From assembly GCA_020025755.1 (NCBI GenBank), contig JAHHRO010000006.1, positions 1-57,631 on the forward strand: DNA of 57,631 nucleotides, written 5' to 3'. Below the pieces are notes generated by a model. It saw only the letters and a list, made by a program, of their open reading frames with translations. It was not told the DNA's origin and searched no databases. Made by a program: the position numbers and the translations under genes. This stretch comes from Butyricicoccus sp. (lineage in GTDB: Bacteria; Bacillota; Clostridia; Oscillospirales; Butyricicoccaceae). Shown in pieces: positions 31,452-40,050 of this stretch (position 1 is its first letter; each line of letters opens with the position of its first letter).

Positions 31452-31498
31452 GAAATCATAGGAAATCTGTAGAAATCTAAAAAGTGTATATAGATTTC
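31452..31498. promoter_or_regulatory. Phased GAAATC repeats, candidate AraC-type operator
   Basis: Three direct GAAATC copies start at 31452, 31462 and 31472, exactly 10 bp apart. The last forms an inverted repeat GAAATCTA-N11-TAGATTTC with 31491-31498. Direct repeats on one DNA face suit AraC-family dimers; the link is inferred. Confidence 0.55.
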
Positions 31499-31602
31499 AG
31501 AGATATCAAGCAATATATACAAATATTAGCCGTTTGGTTTATGATAAATACACGAAAATAACTAAAATAGCAAGAAACATAAAAAACACCGCAAGAAAGA
31601 GA

Positions 31603-31630
31603 TTGATAACACGCCGCAAAAAGATATACT
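31603..31630 (+). promoter_or_regulatory. Promoter of the ABC transporter/GH112 operon
   Basis: TTGATA (31603-31608), 16 bp and TATACT (31625-31630), about 60 bases before the binding-protein start. Confidence 0.6.
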
Positions 31631-31688
31631 GAAAACACAAGGACGGCATGAAAGATGTGCCGCAACGAGAAATAGGGAGGAAAACAAA

Positions 31689-33041
31689 ATGAAGAAGAAA
31701 AGACTCTTAAGCGTTTTTCTATGTACATCGATGGTTGCCTCTTTGGTCGCTGGCTGTGGTGGTCAGCCGCAGGCTGATTCTGGCAGCAATGCAGATGCCG
31801 ATGCACCAAAGGATGATGTTACGATCAAAGTTGCAGCACTTGAAACCGGCTATGGCTCTGACATGTGGAAAGAGGTTTGTGATGCCTTTACTGCAGAGAC
31901 CGGGATCAAGGTTGAACTGACCACCGATAAAAAACTGGAAGATGTCATCGGACCTTCCATGCAGGGCGGCGATTATCCGGATGTGATCCATCTTGCAACC
32001 GGTCGTGAAGCTGCACTGACCGAGCAGTTCATCAAGGGCAACATGATCGCAGAAGTGACCGATGTACTGTCCATGCAGGTTCCGGGTGAGGATGCAAAGG
32101 TTTCCGACAAGATCGCTGGCGGCTTTACCGACACATCTCTGACCAACCCATACAACGATGGCAAAACCTATCTCATGCCAATGTTCTACTCTCCCTGTGG
32201 TCTGTTCTACAATGCAGGTCTGCTGGAGCAGAAGGGCTGGGCTCTTCCGACCACATGGGATGAAATGTGGGAGCTGGGCGACAAGGCAAAGGCTGAGGGC
32301 ATTTACCTGTTCACTTACCCAACCACCGGTTATTTCGACACCTTCTTCTATGCACTGATGTACTCCGTGGGCGGACCGGAATTCTTTGACAAGGCAACTC
32401 GCTACGAGGAAGGCATCTGGGAGACTCCGGAAGCACAGAAGTGCTTTGATATCATTGCAAAGCTGGCAAGCTACACCAACCCGATCACACCGGCACAGGC
32501 AAACGATCAGGACTTCACCCAGAACCAGCAGCTCGTTCTGGACAACAAGGCGATCTTCATGCCCAATGGTACATGGATCGTTGGTGAAATGGCAGAAGCT
32601 CCGCGCGCAGACGGCTTTAAGTGGGGCATGACCGCACTGCCGGCAATCGATAAGGGCGGCGACAGCTACAGCTACACATGGTTTGAGCAGGCTTGGATCC
32701 CGTCTGGTGCAGAGCACATCGACGCTGCAAAGCAGTTCATGGCATTCCTGTACAGCGATAAGGCTTGTGAAGCATTTGCAAAGTCCAATGCGATCCAGCC
32801 GGTGCTGAACATTGCGGACAAGCTGCAGGGCGACAATGTACTGTTCTATTCGATCTATGACAATGGTGCAAAGGCTGCTATGGGTAACTTTGCTGCATTT
32901 GATGCGATCCCGGGCGTAGAAGTGCGTACTGTATTCCTCGATCCGGTCAACTCTCTGGTATCCGGCGATATGACCAAGGAAACTTGGATCAAGGGTATCA
33001 TCGAAGGAAGCGACAAGATGCGCGCAAACCTGAAAAAGTAA
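31689..33041 (+). CDS. Sugar ABC transporter substrate-binding lipoprotein
   Basis: A 450-residue extracellular solute-binding protein of the carbohydrate type (family 1). The signal peptide ends in a lipobox LVAGC with the lipidated Cys23, followed by a Gly/Ser/Asp-rich linker. The mature fold shows VTIKVAALETGYGSDMWKEVCDAFTAETGIKVEL and the FMPNGTWIVGEMAEAP hinge region typical of oligosaccharide binders. AGGGAGG precedes the ATG. It is followed by two permeases and a phosphorylase, so the ligand is probably a galactosyl disaccharide such as lacto-N-biose or galacto-N-biose. Confidence 0.93.
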   Translation: MKKKRLLSVFLCTSMVASLVAGCGGQPQADSGSNADADAPKDDVTIKVAALETGYGSDMWKEVCDAFTAETGIKVELTTDKKLEDVIGPSMQGGDYPDVIHLATGREAALTEQFIKGNMIAEVTDVLSMQVPGEDAKVSDKIAGGFTDTSLTNPYNDGKTYLMPMFYSPCGLFYNAGLLEQKGWALPTTWDEMWELGDKAKAEGIYLFTYPTTGYFDTFFYALMYSVGGPEFFDKATRYEEGIWETPEAQKCFDIIAKLASYTNPITPAQANDQDFTQNQQLVLDNKAIFMPNGTWIVGEMAEAPRADGFKWGMTALPAIDKGGDSYSYTWFEQAWIPSGAEHIDAAKQFMAFLYSDKACEAFAKSNAIQPVLNIADKLQGDNVLFYSIYDNGAKAAMGNFAAFDAIPGVEVRTVFLDPVNSLVSGDMTKETWIKGIIEGSDKMRANLKK

Positions 33042-33134
33042 GCAGATTGCAAGCGTAAGATTTTTGGTGGCGGCGGGCAGATGAAACTGTCCGCCGTACT
33101 TTATGAATCCTGCAAGGGAAAGGAACCAGTAGAT

Positions 33135-34019
33135 ATGAAAGAGAACAAAGGGTTAAAATGTTTCCGGTTCTTGTGCATTGCACCGGCAACGATCCTATTC
33201 TTTGTCTTTATGATTGTGCCAACCTTTAATGTATTTCGTATGTCGATGTACGAGAAGGGCGCATATTCTCCGAATGAGACATTTGTAGGATTCAAAAATT
33301 TCCAGACACTTCTTCAGGATGCGAATTTTATCCGCTCCATGCAGAACATGATCCTGCTCGTCGTGGTCGTTACCGTGATTACCTTCGCGTTCGCGCTCGT
33401 TTTTGCAGGCATCCTGAGCCGCGAAAAGATCAAGGGACAGAATTTCTTCCGCATCGTATTCTATATTCCGAATATCCTCTCGGTCGTTGTTATTTCGGGT
33501 ATCTTCTCTGCGATCTATAAGCCGGAAAACGGTATGCTCAACAGCATAATCGGGTTGTTCCGCGATATGTCCGACCCGATCCTTTGGAAAGGGCAGTCGC
33601 TCGTTATGGTCAGCATCATCATTGCAATGGTTTGGCAGGCGATCGGCTACTACATGGTCATGTATATGGCATCTATGGCGAGCGTTCCGGAAAGCCTCTA
33701 TGAGAGTGCCGGACTGGATGGCGCAAGCCGCGTGACACAGTTCTTCCAGATCACCATTCCGCTGATTTGGACCAATATCCGCACGACCCTTACATTTTTC
33801 ATCATTTCTACCATCAATATGGCGTTTCTGTTCGTAAAAGCCATGACCTCCGGCGGCCCGAATGGTGCTTCCGATGTTGCGCTTAACTATATGTACAGCC
33901 AGAAGGACGCAGGGCTGTTTGGATACAGTATGGCGATCGGCGTTGTGATCTTCCTCTTCTCATTCGCTCTGTCTGCGCTCGTAAACAAGGTCACAGAACG
34001 TGAGCCGCTGGAATTCTGA
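33135..34019 (+). CDS. Sugar ABC transporter permease (MalF/UgpA type)
   Basis: A 294-residue inner-membrane permease with six hydrophobic helices. The EAA loop that docks the ATPase is seen as YESAGLDGASRVTQFFQITIPLI (about residues 196-218). ATG 33135 (AAGGAAC upstream) is chosen over a frame start at 33081. It forms a heterodimer with the next permease. No ATPase gene is in the operon; a shared MsmX-like ATPase elsewhere is expected. Confidence 0.93.
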   Translation: MKENKGLKCFRFLCIAPATILFFVFMIVPTFNVFRMSMYEKGAYSPNETFVGFKNFQTLLQDANFIRSMQNMILLVVVVTVITFAFALVFAGILSREKIKGQNFFRIVFYIPNILSVVVISGIFSAIYKPENGMLNSIIGLFRDMSDPILWKGQSLVMVSIIIAMVWQAIGYYMVMYMASMASVPESLYESAGLDGASRVTQFFQITIPLIWTNIRTTLTFFIISTINMAFLFVKAMTSGGPNGASDVALNYMYSQKDAGLFGYSMAIGVVIFLFSFALSALVNKVTEREPLEF

Positions 34020-34032
34020 GGAGGATATCTAT

Positions 34033-34917
34033 ATGAACAGCAAAAAGAATACAGGAGAAGGACTGTACAAGGTCTTTATTTATGTGGTGCTGTCCGCGCT
34101 TGCCATTACCATTTTGGTTCCGGTCGCGTGGGTGTTCATGGCATCCTTCAAACAGAACAGTGAGTTCTATGGCAATCCGTGGACACTCCCTCTGGGACTG
34201 TACTGGAAAAACTTTACCGATGCATGGAATACGGCAAAGATGGGCGAGTATATGCTCAACTCTGTGATCGTTACCGCGCTTGCGCTTGCACTTTTGCTCG
34301 TAATCGCCCTGCCTGCTTCCTATTGTCTGTCTCGTTTCAAGTTTAAGGGACGTAAATTCCTGAACACCGCCTTTATGGCAGGCTTGTTTATCAATGTAAA
34401 CTATATCGTTGTGCCCATCTTCCTCATGCTGCGTGACGGTGATCTCTGGTTCAAGAAGCTGACAGGAGGTACATTCCTGCTCAACAATCTGGTCGTGCTT
34501 GCCGTTGTATATGCGGCAACCGCCCTGCCATTCACGATCTATCTGCTTTCCAGCTATTTCTCCACCCTGTCTCATGAGTATGAGGAGGCGGCGTATATCG
34601 ATGGCGCAAGCTATAATATGGCAATGTGGCGCATTATTTTTCCAATGGCAAAGCCTTCTATCATCACGGTCATCCTGTTTAATTTCCTCTCGTTCTGGAA
34701 TGAGTACATCATTTCCATGACCCTGATGAGCTCGGCAACCGGCGCAAAGACCCTGCCGGTCGGCTTGCTCACACTGATGCAGGCACAGCAGTCGGCAGCA
34801 CAGTATGGCATTATGTATGCCGGTCTGGTTCTGGTTATGCTGCCAACACTCATTCTGTACATGTGCGTGCAGAAGCAGCTGACGGAAGGTATGACGGCTG
34901 GCGGACTGAAGGGATAA
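34033..34917 (+). CDS. Sugar ABC transporter permease (MalG/UgpE type)
   Basis: A 294-residue permease, partner of the preceding one. It has six membrane helices and an EAA loop YEEAAYIDGASYNMAMWRIIFPMAKP (about residues 194-219, shown in part). TGAGGAGGAT just upstream supports ATG 34033 as start, 13 bases after the previous stop. Together they import the sugar recognised by the lipoprotein. Confidence 0.93.
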   Translation: MNSKKNTGEGLYKVFIYVVLSALAITILVPVAWVFMASFKQNSEFYGNPWTLPLGLYWKNFTDAWNTAKMGEYMLNSVIVTALALALLLVIALPASYCLSRFKFKGRKFLNTAFMAGLFINVNYIVVPIFLMLRDGDLWFKKLTGGTFLLNNLVVLAVVYAATALPFTIYLLSSYFSTLSHEYEEAAYIDGASYNMAMWRIIFPMAKPSIITVILFNFLSFWNEYIISMTLMSSATGAKTLPVGLLTLMQAQQSAAQYGIMYAGLVLVMLPTLILYMCVQKQLTEGMTAGGLKG

Positions 34918-34926
34918 GGTGATCGT

Positions 34927-35130
34927 ATGGAATTTTGGAAAGAACACATGACGCTGCGTGCACTGCTCATCGCTGCATTTTTTGTTGTGGGGCTTGTGCT
35001 TGTGATCGTTGGCTGGAAAATGACGGGTCAGCTTGCCGGACTGGGGCTTATGCTCGTGGGCGTTGTTGGGCTGCTGACCGCGTTGTTCCTTTATAACAAA
35101 CCGTATCAAACACCAAGCAGAAAAGATTGA
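34927..35130 (+). CDS. Small two-span membrane protein in the sugar operon
   Basis: A 67-residue protein with two hydrophobic helices (LLIAAFFVVGLVLVIVGW and AGLGLMLVGVVGLLTALFLY) separated by a short polar turn with KMTGQ. It starts 9 bases after the permease stop and ends 9 bases before the GH112 gene, so it is inside the operon. DUF6903-like small proteins occur at this place in related clusters, but I am not certain of the family. It may stabilise the transporter. Confidence 0.75.
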   Translation: MEFWKEHMTLRALLIAAFFVVGLVLVIVGWKMTGQLAGLGLMLVGVVGLLTALFLYNKPYQTPSRKD

Positions 35131-35139
35131 GGTGTCACT

Positions 35140-37317
35140 ATGACAGAACAGAATAAAGATTTGAAGCATGGACGCGTGACCATCCCGACCAATCTGGATG
35201 TCGTGCCAGAAACGATCGAGATCCTGAAGCGTTGGGGGGCGGATGCCATTCGCGATTGCGATGGCACGGAATTTCCCGAGGAATTGACACAGGTGGGGGC
35301 AAAGATCTATTCCACCTACTATACCACCCGTAAGGACAATGCATGGGCGAAGGCAAATCCAGACGAGGTACAGCAGTGCTACATCATGACCGCGTTCTAT
35401 ACGGCAACAGGCGGCACGCTGGAGATTCCGCTGATGAAGGGCATCTCGGATGAGCTGATGCAGGTCAACACCAGAGATGATATCACACGCTGGTGGGAGG
35501 TCATCGACCGTACCACGGGCGAGGTGCTGACTCCTGACCAGTGGTGCTACAACGAGGAGACCGGCTGTGTGGAGATCGCAACGCCGCAGGCGTTCCATGA
35601 ATATACCGTGAGCTTCCTTGCCTATATCATCTGGGATCCGGTACACATGTACAATGCCGTTACGAATGACTGGAAGGACTTTGAGCACCAGATCACTTTT
35701 GATGTACGCCAGCCAAAGACCCATCGATATACGATGGAGCGTCTGCGTAAGTTCTGCGAGGAACACCCGTATGTCGATGTCATTCGATATACCACATTCT
35801 TCCACCAGTTTACTTTGATGTTTGACGAACTCAAGCGCGAAAAGTATGTAGACTGGTATGGCTATTCCGCATCGGTCAGCCCGTATATTCTGGAGCAGTT
35901 CGAGCGGGAGGTCGGATATAAGTTCCGTCCGGAATATATCATCGACCAAGGTTACTATAACAACCAGTATCGCGTACCCAGCAAGGAATTCCGTGATTTT
36001 CAGGCATTCCAGCGCAGAGAAGTGGCAAAGCTGGCGAAAGAAATGGTGGATATCACCCATGAATGCGGCAAGGAAGCCATGATGTTCCTTGGCGATCACT
36101 GGATCGGCACAGAGCCATTCATGCCGGAGTTTGCCACCATTGGACTGGATGCCGTCGTTGGCAGCGTAGGCAACGGCAGCACCCTGCGCCTGATCTCAGA
36201 TATTCCGGGTGTCAAGTACACCGAGGGACGTTTTCTGCCGTATTTCTTCCCGGATACCTTCCATGAGGGCGGCGATCCGGTCAAGGAGGCGAAAGAAAAC
36301 TGGGTCACGGCGAGACGTGCCATCCTGCGTAAGCCCATCGACCGCATCGGATATGGTGGATACTTAAAGCTCGCGCTGGATTTTCCGGAGTTCATCGACT
36401 ATGTAGAGAGCGTGTGCAATGAGTTCCGTGAGCTGTATGAAAATGCACGCGGCACAACACCGCATTGCGTCAAGACGGTTGCGGTACTCAATAGCTGGGG
36501 CAAGATCCGCAGCTGGGGATGCCACATGGTACACCATGCGCTGTATCAAAAGCAGAATTACAGCTATGCAGGTATCATTGAGGCACTGTCCGGCGCACCA
36601 TTCGATGTGAAGTTCATCTCGTTTACGGATCTCAAGGAAGATCCGCATGCACTGGATACCGTGGATGTTATCATCAATGTTGGAGATGGCGATACGGCAC
36701 ATACAGGCGGTGCGATCTGGGAAGACGCAGAGATCACGGCAAAGATCCGTGAATTTGTTTACAATGGCGGCGGCTTTATCGGTGTTGGTGAACCGTCCGG
36801 TCACCAGCATCAGGGGCACTATTTGCAGCTTGCCGATATGATGGGTGTGGAAAAGGAGACTGGATTTACGCTCAACTATGATAAGTATAACTGGGAAGAA
36901 CATCCGGAACACTTTATTTTGAAGGATACCACCAAGCCGGTGGATTTTGGTGAGGGCAAAAAGAGCATGTATGCCTATGAGGGCACCGAGATCCTGGTAC
37001 AGCGTGAAAAGGAAGTACAGATGGCGGTCAAGGACTTTGGTAAGGGACGTTCAGTTTATATCAGTGGTCTGCCGTATAGCTTTGAAAACAGCCGTATCCT
37101 GTATCGCAGTATCCTTTGGAGCGCGCACAGCGAGGACGAACTCAATCGCTGGTTCAGCACGAACTTCAATGTGGAAGTACATGCTTACGTCAAGAACGGA
37201 AAATACTGCGTAGTCAACAATACCTATGAGCCACAGGATACCACGGTATACCGCGGCGATGGAAGCAGCTTCGAGCTTCACATGGAGGCAAACGAGATCT
37301 GCTGGTATGAGATCTGA
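35140..37317 (+). CDS. GH112 1,3-beta-galactosyl-N-acetylhexosamine phosphorylase
   Basis: A 725-residue cytoplasmic phosphorylase of family GH112, which splits galactosyl-beta disaccharides with phosphate to give galactose 1-phosphate. The N-terminal TIM barrel starts HGRVTIPTNLDVVPETIEILKRWGADAIRDCDGTE; the catalytic acid Asp319 lies in FLGDHWIGTEPF. A glutamine-amidotransferase-like beta/alpha domain (VDVIINVGDGDTAHTGG, GGGFIGVGEPSGHQHQG) and a C-terminal beta domain follow. Subtypes act on lacto-N-biose, galacto-N-biose or galactosyl-rhamnose; I cannot decide between them from motifs. The ABC importer directly upstream supplies the disaccharide. Confidence 0.93.
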   Translation: MTEQNKDLKHGRVTIPTNLDVVPETIEILKRWGADAIRDCDGTEFPEELTQVGAKIYSTYYTTRKDNAWAKANPDEVQQCYIMTAFYTATGGTLEIPLMKGISDELMQVNTRDDITRWWEVIDRTTGEVLTPDQWCYNEETGCVEIATPQAFHEYTVSFLAYIIWDPVHMYNAVTNDWKDFEHQITFDVRQPKTHRYTMERLRKFCEEHPYVDVIRYTTFFHQFTLMFDELKREKYVDWYGYSASVSPYILEQFEREVGYKFRPEYIIDQGYYNNQYRVPSKEFRDFQAFQRREVAKLAKEMVDITHECGKEAMMFLGDHWIGTEPFMPEFATIGLDAVVGSVGNGSTLRLISDIPGVKYTEGRFLPYFFPDTFHEGGDPVKEAKENWVTARRAILRKPIDRIGYGGYLKLALDFPEFIDYVESVCNEFRELYENARGTTPHCVKTVAVLNSWGKIRSWGCHMVHHALYQKQNYSYAGIIEALSGAPFDVKFISFTDLKEDPHALDTVDVIINVGDGDTAHTGGAIWEDAEITAKIREFVYNGGGFIGVGEPSGHQHQGHYLQLADMMGVEKETGFTLNYDKYNWEEHPEHFILKDTTKPVDFGEGKKSMYAYEGTEILVQREKEVQMAVKDFGKGRSVYISGLPYSFENSRILYRSILWSAHSEDELNRWFSTNFNVEVHAYVKNGKYCVVNNTYEPQDTTVYRGDGSSFELHMEANEICWYEI

Positions 37318-37407
37318 TTGCAGCATCATACACCCATTCCTCATTTCAGAAAGAATTGGTTCGGGATGGACAGCTTATATGATTAAAAATCCGATAAAAG
37401 GTATAAT

Positions 37408-37442
37408 AAAAGAGATGGATCAAGTTTGATCCGTCTCTTTTT
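37408..37442 (+). terminator. Terminator of the ABC/GH112 operon
   Basis: AAAGAGA(T)GGATCAA pairs with TTGATCC(G)TCTCTTT around a very small loop, followed by TTTTTG. Confidence 0.85.
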
Positions 37443-37563
37443 GTTGTGCCAGAGGCGCAGGAACATGGAACAGGCGATTGAAAACCATTTGGAAACGGTT
37501 TGGGAATCTTTATCAAAAAGCGCAGGTGAAAAATGTAAAATATGACGAAAAAAGATCGAATGA

Positions 37564-37592
37564 TTGACAAAGTATTTGTTAAAGCATATAAT
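37564..37592 (+). promoter_or_regulatory. Consensus promoter of GH63 gene
   Basis: TTGACA (37564-37569), 17 bp and TATAAT (37587-37592), a perfect sigma-A promoter. Start expected near 37599, next to the palindrome. Confidence 0.92.
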
Positions 37593-37602
37593 ATAGCCAT
37601 AG

Positions 37603-37640
37603 TTTGTAAATTGGATTTATAAATAAATCTAATTTACAAA
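37603..37640. promoter_or_regulatory. 38-bp near-perfect palindrome, candidate ROK operator
   Basis: Two 18-base arms (TTTGTAAATTGGATTTAT and its inverse) match at 17 of 18 positions around AA. It begins about 4 bases after the predicted transcription start, where a bound repressor would block RNA polymerase. The ROK-family repressor encoded downstream of the GH63 gene is the best candidate ligand; ROK operators are typically A/T-rich dyads like this. Confidence 0.7.
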
Positions 37641-37681
37641 AATAAGAGAAGCAGATCTCAGAGAAAAGGCAGGAGAGGCAC

Positions 37682-39988
37682 ATGAAAAAGCGGTTGAAGC
37701 GCGGCGCAGGTCTTTTGTTAGCGGTATGTATCACAACAAGCACATTTGGAGGTACTTATGCAACTGCAGCATCGGCAAAGTATAAAATCGAGGATTTTGC
37801 AAATGTACTCGATGTAACAGCACGGCTGGACAATGAGCCGTATGGATACTACTCGACGAGCAGATACAATGTATTTTCCGATATGGGTGCATGGCATGGC
37901 TATCATCTGCATGCACTTGATGCGCTCGATGTTTATGGCGGATTTGCAGGGCCGCATATTCTGGCGCAGGATATCGGCATGAACCTGTCTGATTGTATCA
38001 ACCGGCTGCAGCTGACTGATGCAGAGGGTAAAAAGATTGATCTGACCGGTGCAAGACCCTATATGGCGTATTATCCCGGACGTCTGATGCAGTACTATGA
38101 AGCAAGGGGACGCTATAAGGTCACACTGGAGCTGATCTTTGTCAGTGGAAGGACCAGTCTGGTACGCACGCAGATCGAAAATTATCAGGATGAGCCGCTG
38201 GTACTCAATGTTGGATGGAATGGACGTATTTTTGCAGAGAATAAGATGGGTGCCAAGACTTATCCCACGAATACCAGTTTAGGTGCCATCGATAACGGTG
38301 TGCAGGTCTCCTTTGCTGGAGATACCAAGGCATGGACGACCACACCAGAAATGAAATATGCCATCAGGCACAGTGAAGCGGTCAGCACAGAGGTTGCTGC
38401 GGATAAGCTGAGTTATGTTTCCAAGGCGGCAAAGCCGATCACCATTGCAAAGGGCAAGCCTTATGTGACCTATACCGCAGAGAGTTTCACCTTTACCAAG
38501 GATGAGGCGGAAAAGGAAGGCAAGGCGGTGCAGACCCTGCTGGCAAATCCGGAAAAGGCATTCGCAGACAACCGTACCAGATGGGAAGGGTATCTGAACA
38601 AAACCTTTGACCAGCCGGACAATGTAACCAAGCCCTATAAAAATGCAGCTGTAAAGGCAATGGAGACCCTTGTCACCAACTGGAGAAGTCCGGCTGGCAT
38701 GTTCAAGCACAGCGGCCTGACCCCGTCCATGTCGTATAAGTGGTTCAATGGTGTGTGGGGATGGGATACTTGGAAGAATGCCGCCGCTGTGGCTGCGTTC
38801 GATCCTGCGCTGGCAAAGGACGGTATCCGCTGTATGTTCGATCACCAGATCCAGTCCACAGACCGTGTAAGACCACAGGACGCAGGTGCGATTTTTGACT
38901 GCTTCAGCTACTCGGAAGATTCGGCAAACTACCGCAACTCCAAGCCGCCGCTTGCTGCTTGGGGTGTATGGAAGGTCTATCAGGAATCCAAGGACAAGGC
39001 GTTTTTAGAGGAAATGTATCCGAAGCTTGTGGCGTATCACAACTGGTGGTACACCAATCGTGATACAGACAAGAATGGTGTTGCAGAGTATGGCGCGATG
39101 GTGGACGATCTGCATTATCAGCGAGACGAAAACAAGCAGATCAAGAAAGATGAGAACGGCAAGCCTCTGCTCGATGTAGAAGCGATCATTGAAGCAGCTG
39201 CTTGGGAAAGTGGCATGGACAATGCAACACGCTTCGATCAGGAAGGCAGCGGCAAGGACGATATCGGGGTGCAGGTATTTGAAAATACCGATGCCCAGGG
39301 CAAGGTCGTTGGCTATTCCATCAATCAGGAATCGGTCGATCTGAATGCGATGCTCTATGCGGAAAAGGCGTTCCTCAAGTCCATTGCACTCGAGCTTGGT
39401 AAGACAGAGGATGCAAAGAAGTATGAAAGTGAAGCTGTGAAGCTGGCTGCATACATCAATGAGAAGATGTGGGACGAAAACACAGGCTTCTACTACGATC
39501 TGCAGACAAACAAGGATGGCTCACAAAAGAAACTCCTGACCAACCGCGGCAAGGGAACTGAGGGCTGGATGCCGCTTTGGGCAAAACTGGCACCAAAGAA
39601 CCGTGCAGAGAAGGTCAAGAACAATATGATGGACACCAATAAGTTCAATCTGCGTGTACCAATGCCGACGGCATCTGCGGACAATGCAAAGTTCAGCCCG
39701 TATCAGTACTGGAGAGGTCCGGTGTGGCTGGATCAGGCACTCTATGGCGTAGAGGCTTTGCAGAATTATGGCTATGAAGCTGAGGCAAGAGAGCTGGCAT
39801 ATAAACTCTTTGATGGTGCAGAGGGCGTTCTGACCGATGGCCCCATCCATGAGAACTATAATCCGGTTACAGGTGAAGGTCTGCATACCAGAAACTTCAG
39901 TTGGTCGGCTGCGGCATATTATATGCTCTATCAAAATGCATTGGCAGACACCAATCCGTCAACACAAACTGGTATTCCAATGAAATAA
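37682..39988 (+). CDS. Secreted GH63 alpha-glycosidase, YgjK-like
   Basis: A 768-residue enzyme strongly similar in layout to E. coli YgjK. It has a signal peptide ending about YATAASA (residues 1-32), an N-terminal beta-sandwich domain and a C-terminal (alpha/alpha)6 barrel with WGWDTWKN, DAGAIFDC, WWYTNRD and YWRGPVWLDQ. The GH63 catalytic pair is present: Asp513 in WESGMD and Glu724 in GPIHENYNP. YgjK hydrolyses alpha-glucosides such as Glc-alpha-1,3-Gal. Here it is exported and so acts outside the cell, ahead of the importer/phosphorylase module. It is followed by a hairpin and the ROK gene. Confidence 0.9.
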   Translation: MKKRLKRGAGLLLAVCITTSTFGGTYATAASAKYKIEDFANVLDVTARLDNEPYGYYSTSRYNVFSDMGAWHGYHLHALDALDVYGGFAGPHILAQDIGMNLSDCINRLQLTDAEGKKIDLTGARPYMAYYPGRLMQYYEARGRYKVTLELIFVSGRTSLVRTQIENYQDEPLVLNVGWNGRIFAENKMGAKTYPTNTSLGAIDNGVQVSFAGDTKAWTTTPEMKYAIRHSEAVSTEVAADKLSYVSKAAKPITIAKGKPYVTYTAESFTFTKDEAEKEGKAVQTLLANPEKAFADNRTRWEGYLNKTFDQPDNVTKPYKNAAVKAMETLVTNWRSPAGMFKHSGLTPSMSYKWFNGVWGWDTWKNAAAVAAFDPALAKDGIRCMFDHQIQSTDRVRPQDAGAIFDCFSYSEDSANYRNSKPPLAAWGVWKVYQESKDKAFLEEMYPKLVAYHNWWYTNRDTDKNGVAEYGAMVDDLHYQRDENKQIKKDENGKPLLDVEAIIEAAAWESGMDNATRFDQEGSGKDDIGVQVFENTDAQGKVVGYSINQESVDLNAMLYAEKAFLKSIALELGKTEDAKKYESEAVKLAAYINEKMWDENTGFYYDLQTNKDGSQKKLLTNRGKGTEGWMPLWAKLAPKNRAEKVKNNMMDTNKFNLRVPMPTASADNAKFSPYQYWRGPVWLDQALYGVEALQNYGYEAEARELAYKLFDGAEGVLTDGPIHENYNPVTGEGLHTRNFSWSAAAYYMLYQNALADTNPSTQTGIPMK

Positions 39989-39993
39989 AGGGG

Positions 39994-40029
39994 AAAGGGT
40001 GCTGTGCCTTGGGCAACAGCACCCTTTTG
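39994..40029 (+). terminator. Hairpin between GH63 and ROK genes
   Basis: AAAGGGTGCTGT pairs with ACAGCACCCTTT around a 10-base loop. The T run is short (TTTT), so partial read-through into the ROK gene is likely. Confidence 0.65.
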
Positions 40030-40050
40030 GGCCCAAGAGAGGCGAACGCA

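Larger units (their letters stand above)
31358..31688. other. Regulatory intergenic region between araC-like gene and ABC operon
   Basis: About 330 bases of AT-rich DNA. It contains the phased GAAATC repeats at 31452-31498 and a promoter at 31603-31630. No gene is seen. Confidence 0.7.
37318..37681. other. Intergenic region between GH112 and GH63 genes
   Basis: About 360 bases: a terminator at 37408-37442, then a consensus promoter at 37564-37592 and a 38-bp palindrome at 37603-37640 before the GH63 ribosome site. No gene is seen. Confidence 0.8.

Noticed and set aside
33991..36099. A 702-codon open frame on the minus strand opposite the permease and GH112 genes
   Set aside because: It is antisense to clearly coding genes, rich in His, Cys and Arg, has no ribosome site or family match, and reflects codon bias of the real strand.
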